DNA of 64,000 nucleotides from Phragmites australis (Eukaryota; Streptophyta; Magnoliopsida; Poales; Poaceae). Each line of letters begins with the position of its first letter. Position 1 is the first letter of the stretch. Shown piece after piece: positions 24,495 to 36,360 of this stretch. Under the pieces are notes generated by a model. The model saw only the letters and a list, made by a program, of their open reading frames with translations. It was not told where the DNA came from and searched no databases. The position numbers were made by a program, and so were the translations under genes. The stretch covers positions 5,208,001 to 5,272,000 of the forward strand of contig NC_084924.1 in assembly GCF_958298935.1 (NCBI RefSeq). The letters run 5' to 3'.

Positions 24495-25450
24495 AGCGCA
24501 CCGTCCTTTTCTTATTGAGAGGCAGTCATAAACCTACTGATAGCTACGATAACTAGGCTGTCGGCGTTGAGCTGTTGCTACCTCCGTGGCAGACTGACAG
24601 TGCAGCATAATAAAAAAAAATCATACCAGTCCCCCGGCCCTCAAGCTTTCATACTACTGCATGCAGCACGTCAAGTTGCCAACGCAACCTGAGCTTCAGT
24701 GAGAGCGAATCACGCCCTCGCACACAGTACTCGGTCTTCCAGTTCCAACACTGTCAACTCCTCATCGAAAGAAGAGAGAGAGAAAACATCGTCCTCTTAC
24801 GTGCAAAGCCGGAAAGCCCGGTGCGAGCTCGGCGCGTGGCCACCAAATGCGGCGGCCATCTCGACGTGGGCCGGTCAGTCGGTGCCCCTCCCGCGCAGTG
24901 CCAACAGCGCCAACACCACGCGCGGCGATCCACGGGCGTACCGCCCCTGGTCCCGGGGCTGGCCACACGGAAATTCAGCGACACGCGAACACCCACAGAG
25001 CGGGCAACAAGAACGGGATCGCGGCGGCGCCGGCTGATCCTCACATGTCCTCTCCACCCGGCCTTTCAAGAATGATCGACTGCGGGAACGACTACATGCA
25101 TCTGCCCCGCCGTACCTGCCTGGTGGCAATCCAGGCACAGGAACCCCCGGTCCGACCGGCGCCTCTCCTCTCCTCTCCTCCTGGCACGGTAAAGCCCCGG
25201 CACCGCCCCATGTGCCCCCCGCCACTTGGGGGTGCATGGTGTACGTGCATGCTGCCGAACCGACCCCGCCGCGGGGTTCACAACATAGGATAGGGCTGCT
25301 GGGTTCACGTTTCACACAGCATGTTGTGCAAGTACGTCTCGAAATCTTTGCCGTTTTGCTCTGCGATGACCTGTACTTCGTACTGAACATTGTGCGATGG
25401 AAAAAGGCAAAAAGCCAAATGCTCAGCTCAAGTGTCCGCTTGGGAGTTGG
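24495..25450. other. GC-rich, CpG-rich block without a convincing gene
   Basis: From about 24,700 to 25,300 the base composition rises sharply and CpG is frequent. Open frames of 60-170 codons occur on both strands but overlap each other and have no motifs, as expected from composition alone. It could be a promoter or CpG island of an unrecognised transcript. I see no clear TATA/ATG pair. Confidence 0.4.
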
Positions 25451-26880
25451 GCATTCGTGTTGAGCTAGCTAGATCCTCACATGCTGTATAAGATTCCAGA
25501 CCATGCATGCCCTTGCCGGATTCCTTCAGAAGTAGGAGTATCTGTTTAAGGTTGGAACGGATCACTGTTTGGTTAACGACATTACGACAACAGTTTATCC
25601 GTTCAAAGATCGATCGATCACAACATAATCTACAATGTACGGCAGTAAGGTATGTATGTGTACTTCAACTCTCAGAAATCTATACAGGCAGGCCGGAATC
25701 ATGGATTCATGGGTGAGAAAAGCCAAGGGATTCTCAGTGTAAAACAAACATACGCGCCGGTTGTGTTTCCTGCCACAAACCCTAACATCACATTCTCTTG
25801 TTGTGACACTACACTACTTAAGGGTCAACTTAGGACCATCGTCCATTGAAAAAAGCACGATATATGCAGTACAATGTACCAGTGCGAATGAGAGAGGTGT
25901 CCTTTGCGACGAGAGGTGTCCGTTACAAAAATAACCTAAGGCCTATGGAAATGTACAAGACTACCTACAGGCCTACGTAGGAGTACGACAAGACAACGCT
26001 TCTGTCAATTCCATGCCAAAAGTAAGGCATGGATACTTTTTGTTGTTTTCTGAATTTCCGTTTCCATGCATGCTATAAAGTAAGAAAGCAACTGCTTTCT
26101 GTTTGCCATACTTTTGCAAGTGAACTTGGCGTGGTTATTATTGATAAAGTACTCTAGGATCTAACAACTGTACACATTGAACAGTTTTGAATTGAAGTTC
26201 TGCAAAAAGATAGTGTGTATATCAGCAGGCAGGCCTGTCAGTAAGTATCTTACATAAGTTTCATAACGAAAAACTCATAGCATTTAGCAATAACCAATAG
26301 CAACAAAGAAAGCCCAAACTCTTATCTCTTCGTACCCTTGTCATTTCAGATTTTCAATTCGCATGACAGAGACCAACCCTTTTGTCAAAAGAGCGACCAG
26401 AGATGAAAGGCAGCATGCATGCAGACGATGCTTTTTTCTGTTGAAACTTTTCTACTCTCCTAAGTTGATACCTGTCACCGGTCAGCGTCAAAGATATGCT
26501 TGTTCGCAGGGGATAAGAAAAGAAAGGGCTCCGGACTCCGGAGATTGTTGCTCCAGCTATAGCTTCGTTACTTCGTACCCCCACACACAAAGTGTGTGGA
26601 TTCCTAGCCCCTGTATTTTTTGAGTCTTTTGATAGCGGTGAAATTGGCTCTCGCAGTTGCCCACTTGCCTACTTTTGCCATGTGTACGTGGCACTGGCAC
26701 TGGCACCTCGCATGCATGCCTGATCAATACGGCTCCTTCAAGGCCAGAGCTCATTTCGATGCATGCTGATGCTCGATCACTCATGCATAATGTATAGTTG
26801 CTTATAACTCTCTGTGAGTAGGTATATGCAATCTTCCCAGGCTGCAAACGTTTAGGATACGGCAACAACTATATATACTA
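25451..26880. other. Intergenic DNA, no gene seen
   Basis: Mixed composition with several 'atgcatgc' words, typical of grass upstream regions. No frame has protein-family features and no repeat ends are visible. Confidence 0.4.
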
Positions 26881-27560
26881 CGTGAGCTATACATACTCCT
26901 CCGTATACAGTTTCAGGCTTTCAGCTGAAAGGAAGAGCCATTTGTGTCGGTTCACTGCACGCACAGCAAACGATCTCTCTGATCACCCGAAAAGCTCATC
27001 TTACCAGCCCGACAAATTAAAGCAGCAAGCACGTTCCGATCATAACCGTGCAAAAGCCAGCGTCGGTCCGCCGAAATCCCGGGAGAGAGAACGCCCCAAC
27101 CGGCCGGCCGCGAGAACGCACGTTCCACTTCGCGACCCCGCCGGTCGAGCACGGAACCAGCCCCGCACCCCCACACGCACGCCCAAACGCCGAAACCCTG
27201 CGTCCTGTCTCGCGCGTGTACACACCACCCCGCTGTTGCATGCGGCGTACGAGAACTCACGTACGTATCATACGCGCGCGGCAGGGTGTGGGATCTGTGG
27301 TGGGACTGGCACGTACTGCATCACAACGCGCGCGGCCGCCGCGGACCGGCAACGAGGCAGGAGGGGCGGCATGTCGGGGGTCCGTACAGAGCCGCTAGGA
27401 CACCGCGGCGAGCGCGCGAGAGGGCCGGCCGGTATGGAGGCCACGCACGTCAAAATTAAGGGCCGTTCGGTTGAACGTACGCCCGGCCGCCCGGACTAGC
27501 TCGTGCCGGTCTCCATCGCTACTTTGCTAGAGTCCACGCGCGCGAGACCACGCACCACAT
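26881..27560. other. Second GC-rich, CpG-rich block without a convincing gene
   Basis: A plus-strand frame of 205 codons (26,882-27,499) and overlapping minus-strand frames run through it. They are Arg/Pro/Ala/Gly-rich, mutually overlapping and without motifs. Words such as 'cgcgcggccgccgcgg' make a CpG-island-like profile. A regulatory or transcribed non-coding role is possible but not shown. Confidence 0.4.
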
Positions 27561-29312
27561 CGCCTTGTCGTTCGAGAGAAGCACGTATCTGTCGATCATG
27601 GGCCGGTTTTTTGATCCTTCTCGCGTGGCTTCTAATCTAGGAGTAGATTACAGTACGTCTCCATCGTAAGAACACCTCGTCGTCAGAGCCGCTCTGGATC
27701 AAGTTTTCTTTGCCGGTCCCATGTGGTGCAGGTTTGCAGGATGTGCGTGCATGGCAACGAGAGTACTTGGTGAGTTTAGTAGGGTTAGGTGCAACAATTT
27801 AGACGGAGATTATTACCACCATCTAGCTAGCTAGCCCTAGCTAGCGATTAGTTTGACTAACCCAGATCGTATCGATTATTGGTACATACACTAGCTTCTT
27901 CGATTCCCATGCAGCCGTAACGTGATAAAATTCGATTTCGGCACATATTGTTCGCTACGAAACCAAACCGCATGAACCAAGCCCAACTGGCACGCATATC
28001 CACCACGAAAACACAAGAACACTTGCGATGCGTGCGTGTCCCCCCTGCGAACCGGCCATCTGCCAAAATGTGCCGCCCGTGTTACGGAGTATTGTCTTAG
28101 GATCGACCGGCACACTGCGACAATCCTGTCCGAAGGGCGAAACAAATCGGATCGTATCACTTACCAGGCTTATACAATGGGGACGAATCATGCATGGCTT
28201 TGGCTAAATAACAGCCCTGCTTAATCTAGGGTTTAGCAATCAGAGCACAGTACAATGATCAACTTAAGCTATACCAGGAGCAGGTGTACTGCTGCCGTCT
28301 CCTGCTTGCTAAAGAAACGTGTAACGAAAAACTGACCGGCGTGTATCGGTTCCGACCGACCACTTGCCAAGAAGATGTGGTTGCTATTAACTCTGCGTGC
28401 ATCGAAGTTAATGTGTAATGGGACTAGTGGCGAATGGCCGGCAGATCGACGCGCAATGCAAACAAGGTTTAAGCTTGCTCGATTATCTCGGGTCAATTTT
28501 TTGATGGTCTCGATGCATGATGAGGTAGACAACTGCAGCGTTGGTGATGGTCGAGGACCCCGTCAAAGTAACTCACTAACGCGCGTCGAATGATCTCGGG
28601 GCACTTGATTTGCTGAAACCTGATCTACTTTCCGATCTGAGACCCGTCAAAGTAAGTGTTGCTTTAGATGTTGATATATATTATCTTCAAACATGAACTA
28701 CTCGGACCAGCAATTCTATCGAATACTATGTGTAACTAAAACCTAATATTTTTATATAGAACATCTCCGTTGCTTTGAAGGTTAACTGCACAAAACGAAA
28801 CTGCTTCAATATACAAAACATTTATAGTAGTGGTACTAGTACTATTTTAGTGATGGAGATGGAAGGAGTACTGCCCGATTGACCTAATCCATGCATGCCT
28901 CGAGCCACTTAAAAGGTAACCTATGCTCACTTCTCCATGCCACTGTGGAGTCAAAGCAAGGTTAGTAATCGATGGACCAGACAATCCATTGGCAGTCAGT
29001 TAATGTGGATTTGGTCCCGGCTAATCCCCTGTGCCACAAGATTAGCGAGACACAAATCCTAGATTAGCGCGAGCTTGCTTCCCTTGCCTGCCTACTGCCA
29101 CGCGATGCCTGCGCTTTCGATATTAGCGAGACACAAATCCTAGATTAGTCCATGTGATGTTTTGAAGCTCGAGAGCCCAGGGGAATTTATTTATTTATTT
29201 TAGCATATTTTTAATTAATATTTTAAAAAGAGCCCGACTAAATTTTTAGGAGCGAGTCATTTTTGTCACACTAAAGTATATGACAAGACTCATCACGTGG
29301 TCATACAAATGC
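27561..29312. other. Intergenic DNA with a short direct repeat
   Basis: No gene seen. A 27-bp word beginning 'attagcgagacacaaatcct' occurs at about 29,041-29,067 and again at 29,122-29,148, 81 bp apart and identical. A shorter repeat, 'cccgtcaaagtaa', is at about 28,559 and 28,642. Confidence 0.5.
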
Positions 29313-30820
29313 ATATGTGAAAGGATCAAATGAACAAGAGGAGAGGTGAATTGGGCTATTAAAAAATTACTTCTACTGAATAAGTAGCAACTTTAGCCTA
29401 GATGAATTGAAATAAGACTACACGATCAAACTAGATGGAAGTATTAGAACGAGTAAACTAGAACACAAAGTAAATGTGGAAAGTAAAGCTTGTAAGTAAG
29501 TAAAAGCTCAAATGTAAATACGAAAAAAAAAGAGATGGACAAAAGAATAATGTTTTATTCCCAAGGTATCGAGAAGTTAGCACCCTCTTCAATCCTCATT
29601 GGAGCATCTGCAAAGGATATCACCCCCTTGAGTCATGAAGTCTTAAGTTGTGGGGACATTGGCATCCTAAGAGGGGGTGAATTAGGACACCTAGAAACAT
29701 CAAACAAATTGACTCTAAAAACTTCACAAGATAAACCTATCTTAATTTCTATCTAAATATATTCTAGGTTTATCTAGTGTGTCTACTTTACCGCTCAGGA
29801 GGATTACAACCTACTCTAACAAGGTAAATTGTAAGTATATAAATGCAGAAACGTAAATAAGTTAGAGAGACAAACTCGACATAAGAGATTTTTATCTCGT
29901 GGTATCGATGACATGAATCCCACCCCTAGTCCACATTGGAGCTCTACAAAGGATATACTTCCGGTAGCCAAGTCTCTTCTGGTCATAGCTATTGAGCTAC
30001 CAAGTCATTAAGATAAGATCTCAAGCATGATGAGCCACCAGGTCACCAAGGCAAGATCTCACTACTAGCCTCTCTTCCAGTCACTTGCTGTCATGATCAC
30101 TTCAGAGCATGAGCCACCAAGGCAAGGATCTCCGCCGCTCCATATCAAGTCAGAGGGTCAACAAGCTTGAGCCATCAAGACCTAAGATGCCGACGAGTCA
30201 CCAAGACTTCAAAATACCAACGTACTACTCGGTATAAGCTAGGATCACTCCTCGATCCTTTCTTCAAGCTGCAACACCTAGCTACAAGTTAACCACCGGA
30301 CTATCTAGTCTTCTCAGTTGTTTTCTGTTTGAACCAAGAGAAATGCTCTGGTGATTACTAGAGTCACGTACTATCCGGTGAGGCTAATTTCACTGAACTC
30401 GTCCAATTCAATCTTTTCTTAAACTCTAACTTCATAACATCTCAACTATAGACTTCTATAAGCTATTTAGCACTAAAGATTCACAAGTGTGCATCAAACC
30501 ATGTCTAGACTCATCTAATTCAAGCTACTACTTTTAGCTCATCTTTATAGTACGATAAAAAAAACTAAAAAAGAAGACATATACTACTATAAGTGTCTTT
30601 TCTCTCCTTTGTGACATTTAGAACTAGAAAATCCTTAATCTTGATACACATCTCCTTTGATTTTTCATATAATCTTCTTAGAGACTAAGAATACACAATC
30701 ATCATTGTGAACTAAATTTTTTTATATCATTCAAAATAAATTTATTAGTCACAATGATACAGTTATCATTAATCACCGAAACAATTACCATTTACCTAGG
30801 GACCTAGATACTACAATGTG
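29313..30820 (-). mobile_element. SIRE/Maximus-like copia solo LTR (copy C) with a nested LTR fragment
   Basis: The LTR ends are at 29,318 (TGAAAGGATCAAATGAACAA) and 30,815 ('gacctagatactaca'). The flanks atatg (29,313-29,317) and atgtg (30,816-30,820) form a 5-bp duplication with one A/G change. Compared with copies A and B, its middle is deleted and replaced by about 640 bp of foreign sequence (about 29,649-30,286). Confidence 0.75.
29649..30286 (-). mobile_element. Nested copia-type LTR fragment inside solo LTR C
   Basis: It starts TGTGGGGACATTGGCATCCT and shares 'aagagggggtgaatt(a)gg' with the copia LTR at 12,195. It ends near 'cacctagctaca'. Copies A and B lack it at this point. A clean target duplication was not found, so the ends are approximate. 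Confidence 0.45.
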
Positions 30821-31810
30821 GCGAGACCAATGTGTGAGTCACATCATACACTTTGGTATTACAAAAGGGGTCATGTGGCAAGACACCGGGACAAGACGAC
30901 AGCGTGGCCACCTTGATCACACCACGTGCATTAACGTGATCAAATTGTGAGTCACGTCATATAATTTGGTGTGATAAAAAAGACTAATTTCTAAAAGTTT
31001 AGTGTCTCAAAAAGCTTTAAAAGACCTCGAGCCAAGGGCCTACATTTCTAAAAACGGTGGTCGTTCCCCTCGTGTCTGGTAACTCACTAACGGTTTTCTG
31101 GGGGCTCATGATAAAAAAAGAAGAAACAGGATCTAGCGATGCGGGATATGCCGGATGCGTCAAGGTGCTTTGAGCAGTTGAGCTTGTCCTTTGGCTGCCC
31201 GCTGGCTAGCTAAGCTAGCGAGACTACAAGTTGTGAGGATAAATAGTTTCGACGCACAACTGTAGCGTATATATGTAACTAAGAGTAGTACTTGTTTCAA
31301 TAGATTCGCTATAAATAGACCTTGGTGAGTAACACGATAACACGAGAAAACTGAGATTTTGCATGATATCATTCGATGTCCTAACCTTCCAAGATACTCT
31401 GGCTATATGAACGAAATTGGTGTGATAATTGGGTTCGATTACGTATATTAGAACAAGTGCCCACAAAATATCCTAAGGAGCGGTAATTAGTAGAACACAT
31501 TTCCCGAGACTGCAACATTTGCTCAAAGTATAGCATTTCTTTTTTTTTCTCGTAAAAATTGATTGAATTTATTTGGTGCGATATAAACGCTTTTTAGTGA
31601 AAAAGAAGAACCGCGAATAGGTTTCAACAAATGAATATAGTTCCTTTCTTTTTCTAAGAATTAACGAGTCAATCTCTGGCCTCACATTGACATAGAATGA
31701 AGAGGAAATAATCTATCCGCCGTTCACAAAGTTAAAAAAAAAACCTACACACTCAAAATAATACAAATGTTATTTTTAGTGAACTTAAATACTCCCACTT
31801 GTCTCTCGAT
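30821..31810. other. Intergenic DNA, no gene seen
   Basis: No frame with gene-like features. 'gtcacatcatacactttggt' (about 30,838) and 'gtcacgtcatataatttggt' (about 30,952) are an imperfect local repeat. Confidence 0.4.
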
Positions 31811-32104
31811 TACTCCATCTGTTTTGTTGTATTTGTCGATGGCCACCATTGCGCACAAACCAAAGAAATTCAAAAGCAATGCAAAAAGTACAATAAATCC
31901 CCTAGAATTAGGTGTCCAGCCACTTAGAACATGTAAACCTATCTTAATTCTCTACATGCATTGGTCTTTCCCCTCTAAAAACAACACTTTGCATTTAAAA
32001 TCTCTTGAAAATAAGAGGGCAACTATTATCACAAGGTGAATAGACAATATTATGAAATAGATACTCCTGAGGCAATGGACAAGTATAGCGAAACGGATGG
32101 AGTA
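31811..32104. mobile_element. Stowaway-type MITE (290 bp)
   Basis: Element 31,813-32,102 is flanked by TA on both sides (31,811-31,812 and 32,103-32,104). The left end CTCCATCTGTTTTGTTGTAT pairs with the reverse complement of the right end, CTCCATCCGTTTCGCTATAC, over about 25 bp with a few mismatches. Size, TA duplication and CTCC..TCCG-type terminus are those of Stowaway (Tc1/mariner-derived) MITEs. Confidence 0.85.
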
Positions 32105-34338
32105 TTACATATTCTCTTAGACTCTTAGGGAACAATGTCAGCTAGACAACTTCAATTTTCTTTGCAAAAAAGTAACTTGAGATTTAAAGAATCAAGTTAG
32201 TTTTCTAATAACTAGACCAATCATTTCTAATGATTTAGTATATCAACAAGGATTTTTTTCACCGTCTGCTTTAGCACGCCCATTTTAGAAGTTTACAAAT
32301 CTCAAAGCAAAATAGTCAAATATTATGTTGAAGCAAATCTGTATTAACCTAAAAAATAAATGAGGCCAAATATTTTCCTCAACCAAACACTCAAAGGTAC
32401 ACATATATCTAATTGACTATTTAATCTGCATCTATATATGTGGGTGCAATTTGTTCCATCTAACATTGACTATTTTGCTTTAAGATTTGTAAAAAAAAAA
32501 GAAGAGGTATTTAAGCAAAACCCATGTTTCAACCTTTCCAAGCTAGCTAGCTTGATGCAATGCATGTAGCAATGTAGCATCATACCAAAAATATCATGGA
32601 TGTTTGAAAGAGCACCGCCTTGCAAAGCAAACATGAAACTATTATGTGCAAAGGTGTAGATAAAAAGTTGAGATAGGACAATAATGTAAGTTTTTTTTTG
32701 CTATCTTTGCCTCCTCACAAATTAAACTCAAATCAAAACTAGACCCCCCCCCCCCCCCTCGAGAGATCACAAATGCTTACGTGTAGAAGTGAGCGACATA
32801 GATTGCAACGACTGTCACGAATCAGCCAAAGCGTCTATAACCATTATTCGAAAGGGAAAGCGCCTCACAACAGGGAATACCAACAAGAGATCTACTGCAT
32901 ATCTCCCGATGATAGGACGTTTATAGAAGATATTTACCATGAGTTTAGGATAGCATGGTCATGCATGCAAGGTAAATTATATTACATGGACATGGATAAT
33001 CGGAGTCGGAGCCCGTGGAGCCACGCAGCATCCCAGGTCGATCTCATGCAGAGGTTTCTATCACGCGAACACGGACGGAACGGGAATTTATGAGATTACA
33101 CTGCTATCCAGTATCGATCGCTCTCATGTCCCCCTCACGAAAGGAGCATGTCGAGATCGACAGGTGCGGTGGTGCTCTCCATATACGTACACAGACGAAC
33201 TAACAATGCCTAAATCCTCACTAACTTCAGGAAAAAGAGAGAGAGAGAGAGATCTAGTGATGTATCTCTATTCCATTCAATTGGGTAGCACCCTGGATGC
33301 AATGCCAACAGCTCCGATTGCATCACTTCCTGTGGGTGGCCGCTGACTGCTATATAATTACATTTTTTTTCGAATGGACTGGTCGATGGCAATTTGGTAG
33401 CGCGACTTCCATGGAAAATTAATAAATTTATTTTTTTAGCGCAATGGACAACATCCAGTAGTGGGAAGAAATGGAGCAGTAGTGGGCGGCCTCTTTTTAA
33501 AAGTTAAATCAAGTGATTATGAGGGGGTGATTGTGACAATTATTATGACTGCATCATGCCGTGCATTAAATTGGAGCGACGGCGACCTCGCGGGAGAGTA
33601 ATGGTCGATGAGAATGACGGCGCCAGCGCGCCCTATCTACCACTCCCCTCTCTCCTGCCGCCGCGGCCCTGCTCTATCTCCTCTCCTGAACCGGCTGCAA
33701 GTATTGCGCCACGCGGCCTCATGCCATGTTCTCACTGCTCTCTCGCCGTCCCTATCGTGCTCAGGACATGACTTTTCTTTTCACAGCTTTTGGACAGGCG
33801 CGCACTTGGGTCGGGGGACCACAAATGTGTTCTGCCGGGGACACACCTTGGGCTTGACCTGCTGCCAGGCCAATGCCCTCATCGAGCCGAGGGCCGAGGC
33901 CCCTTTTTGGAACGGGAAAAAGTATTGCTATTCGTGCACGTATTGGACTGTTTACAGTTTCATGTAAAACTCAAGCGTTTCGAATAGACTCTCGAGTTGT
34001 AAGTACATGTGCAGGAGAACGTTTTGCTTCGCTAAAGGGGCTTTTGTTAGTCGAGATCTCTTCATTAACTTGTGCACGACTCATCTAGTCCAGTGAGTTT
34101 TACGTTTAACTTCATCACATTCTCAGCGTTAACTTGGTCCTATATATGCGGATCGCACAATTCTTAAACTGAAAGTCACTTGCACTCATGTCTCATGCAT
34201 AGTTTAATTTATCCTTTTTGGCTTTTTCGGGTCGGTGACGTATAGTCGACATGTACCGTAGATAACTCAGAGCTCGACAACAGCGTGCAAAGTGTTCTAT
34301 CTGCGTATAACTAACTTGCTGAAAAGGACATAATGTTG
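32105..34338. other. Intergenic DNA, no gene seen; includes a C15 run
   Basis: A homopolymer of about 15 C lies at 32,744-32,758 and a short GA run at about 33,236-33,251. Open frames of 60-119 codons between 32,770 and 34,090 overlap in different phases and have no motifs, so I do not call them. Confidence 0.4.
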
Positions 34339-34590
34339 TACTCTATCCGAGCATAAATGTATTCGTTTTGAATAAGAAATGATCTTTTATATATAAATTT
34401 GATCACTATTTTTTATTATAATATATTTATAAAATCTATTAAATTTGTAATATTATAAAAGTATTTTTTAGATAAAACAACACGTACGATCTGAAGGTTT
34501 TCAGATTAAATATTTTAAAAGCTATTGTTAATCCTAGTTTTAACATTTTGATCATTTTTTAACAATATATATTTATAATCAAAGTAAGTA
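34339..34590. mobile_element. Possible Stowaway-like MITE remnant
   Basis: The left end, ta then CTCTATCCGAGCATAAATGT at 34,341, resembles a Stowaway terminus. The interior is AT-rich and of the right length, but the right end (near 'atcaaagtaagta') is too decayed to pair convincingly. Confidence 0.35.
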
Positions 34591-34916
34591 TGCCAATTAA
34601 CTAGAGTTGCTTTGCTTGAACCCTGTTTGATTCGAAAATATCTTCTCTGTTCCTAAACTCACTTTGCATCTGCTGACAGTGACGGTGCGCATCGAGATAA
34701 GCAACGATTTTTCTAGATGCGAGGACAAGTGCATTCTGCGGAACAAGGTTTACTTAATATTTTACTATTGCAATGAAAATATCTACATGCAGCACAAAAA
34801 TGTTTATGAGCGAAATTTGAAATAGCCTTCATGTTCTATCAATCAATCGGAGAAAATAGTGCCCTGTTCTGTATTTTCTTCGGTTCAAAATGCTACTGTG
34901 CGAAACAAGAATTTTA
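34591..34916. other. Intergenic DNA, nothing seen
   Basis: No repeat ends, frames or promoter that I can support. Confidence 0.4.
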
Positions 34917-36360
34917 AAACACTACCATGCACTTGCTTCTAGGTTTTCGAGATATCCAGAGACCCAAGTCTCCTAGACTGTGGCACTAAATTTTATGTTA
35001 TGTTCAGTGAAATAGCTGTAATTTTTACATACAGATTCCTATTTTGATGCATATTTTTTTTATAGAAAGATAATTTTTAGATCAACTAAAAAAATCAACT
35101 AGACTTTGTCATGTTGCCCAATTTAACCGTAAAATCCGGAACCAGAACACATATTTTTTAATTTTCTAGTCCCAAGGGCCCTATAAGGCTCGAGCCATGA
35201 TTTGCTACGGGTCGATCATAAATGGCAGCTCATCACTTCCGGTTGTGCAAGAACCAGCAGTATAAATACATCATTGCTGGTTCTTAATCTCTCACGCTCG
35301 ATTTATAATGGAGCCGTTAAGAACCGGCTCTGATACCGACTATAAGTGCTAGTTTTAGCTACGAACCACCACTAATGCTTGTTACAGTAGATCAGATCCA
35401 AAATTTTCATCCAATAGGATTTTAGCTTATCCTCACGTTCACTCAGTTCAATCGGCTAATACATTTTCTAAATCATACGCCGCATGTTATCTATTTTTCC
35501 TATCCTCTTTCTATATCTTATCTCTTCTCCTCCTCTCTATCTCTCTCCTTCCTACCCATGTACCACAAGGTGCTCAGTAGGGATGCGGCCTACATCACAG
35601 CACAGGCTGCGGGGGGCAACTCTATGGACATCCTCCACTGCATCGAGTCATGGGCGCCCGACCAGCAGCGCCATGTGTACGAGTTCATCACACGCTTCGA
35701 GTGCGATGGACTCGATTGCCTCCAGATCATGCCCGGTGAGCGCTCTGATTGCGGTGGATTATGATTTCTAGTTCCAGAGCTATGTTCAGGGAGTTTGGCT
35801 TGTTCATCAGGGTGTGACTGCTTACTATTTGGTGTGGTATTATGATTTGTAGGGGCATTGGAGCTATGCAATTTCCTAGACGCTAAGCTGATCAGGTGAG
35901 TGTTTGCTAGCTCCAAAATGTAGCTGACATTGCTTCCTTGAGATTGACTGTGAGTTGATCTGCTCTTGTTCCATGAACTTGCTTACAAGTTGATCGATTT
36001 GGGACTATGCAGTAGGGACATCGAGGCCTGAGCGAGCGGAAGACAAGGAGCGTGCAGTAGGCGAGGTCCACACTGCAGGAGCATAGGAGCGAGTGGAGGA
36101 GGTTCACGGAGGAGTGAGCGGTGCGGTTAGAGTGGGTGTGGCAGTGGTACCGGTAGCCGAGCCGGTTCGTTTACTTTTTTTGCTCCTAGTCTATCTATCA
36201 TTGTCGGTTTGAGGCTCCAACTGGTAGTTATGGTAATTTTCAATACCGGTTTTGAAACCAGAATTGATAGTTATCATAGTCAACAATTATCAGTGGCAGT
36301 TCAATAACCGTTACTGATGATAATTTTGAATTACTAGTAACATATTCGGTTGTAGTGAAA
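34917..36360 (+). mobile_element. CACTA-type element carrying a captured gene fragment (Pack-CACTA candidate)
   Basis: The right end at 36,357 reads ATTCGGTTGTAGTG, whose complement CACTACAACCGAAT is a CACTA terminus. CACTA-like subterminal words occur at both sides ('aaccggctctgataccgact' about 35,314; 'accgttactgatgataattt' about 36,308). The left terminus is proposed at 34,920 (CACTACC), with aaa on both outer sides as the 3-bp duplication. That left end matches only over six bases and is weak. Between the subterminal repeats lie two exons of a HAD-hydrolase gene. No transposase is present. Confidence 0.5.
35558..35895 (+). pseudogene. HAD-like hydrolase gene fragment (two exons)
   Basis: Exon 1 (35,558-35,735) encodes 'MYHKVLSRDAAYITAQAAGG', then 'MDILHCIESWAPDQQRHVYE' and 'DGLDCLQIMP'. 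A GT donor (gtgagc) follows. Exon 2 (35,853-35,895), after 'gatttgtag', continues in phase as 'GALELCNFLDAKLIR' and ends at another donor (gtgagt). This matches the cap region and following helix of plant haloacid-dehalogenase-like hydrolases of the At2g33255 type. The catalytic DxD segment in front and the remaining motifs behind are absent, so the piece cannot be an enzyme. Splice sites and frame are intact, as in a recent capture. A CT-rich leader and the host element's promoter could still transcribe it. The next sequence (about 36,010) does not continue the family. Confidence 0.75.

Noticed and set aside
24847..25390. Frames of 148 and 171 codons on opposite strands
   Set aside because: Composition effect of a GC-rich block; mutually overlapping and not recognisable.
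26882..27499. A 205-codon plus-strand frame in a CpG-rich block
   Set aside because: Arg/Pro/Ala/Thr-rich with no motif, overlapped by equally long antisense frames, and no promoter/ATG context.
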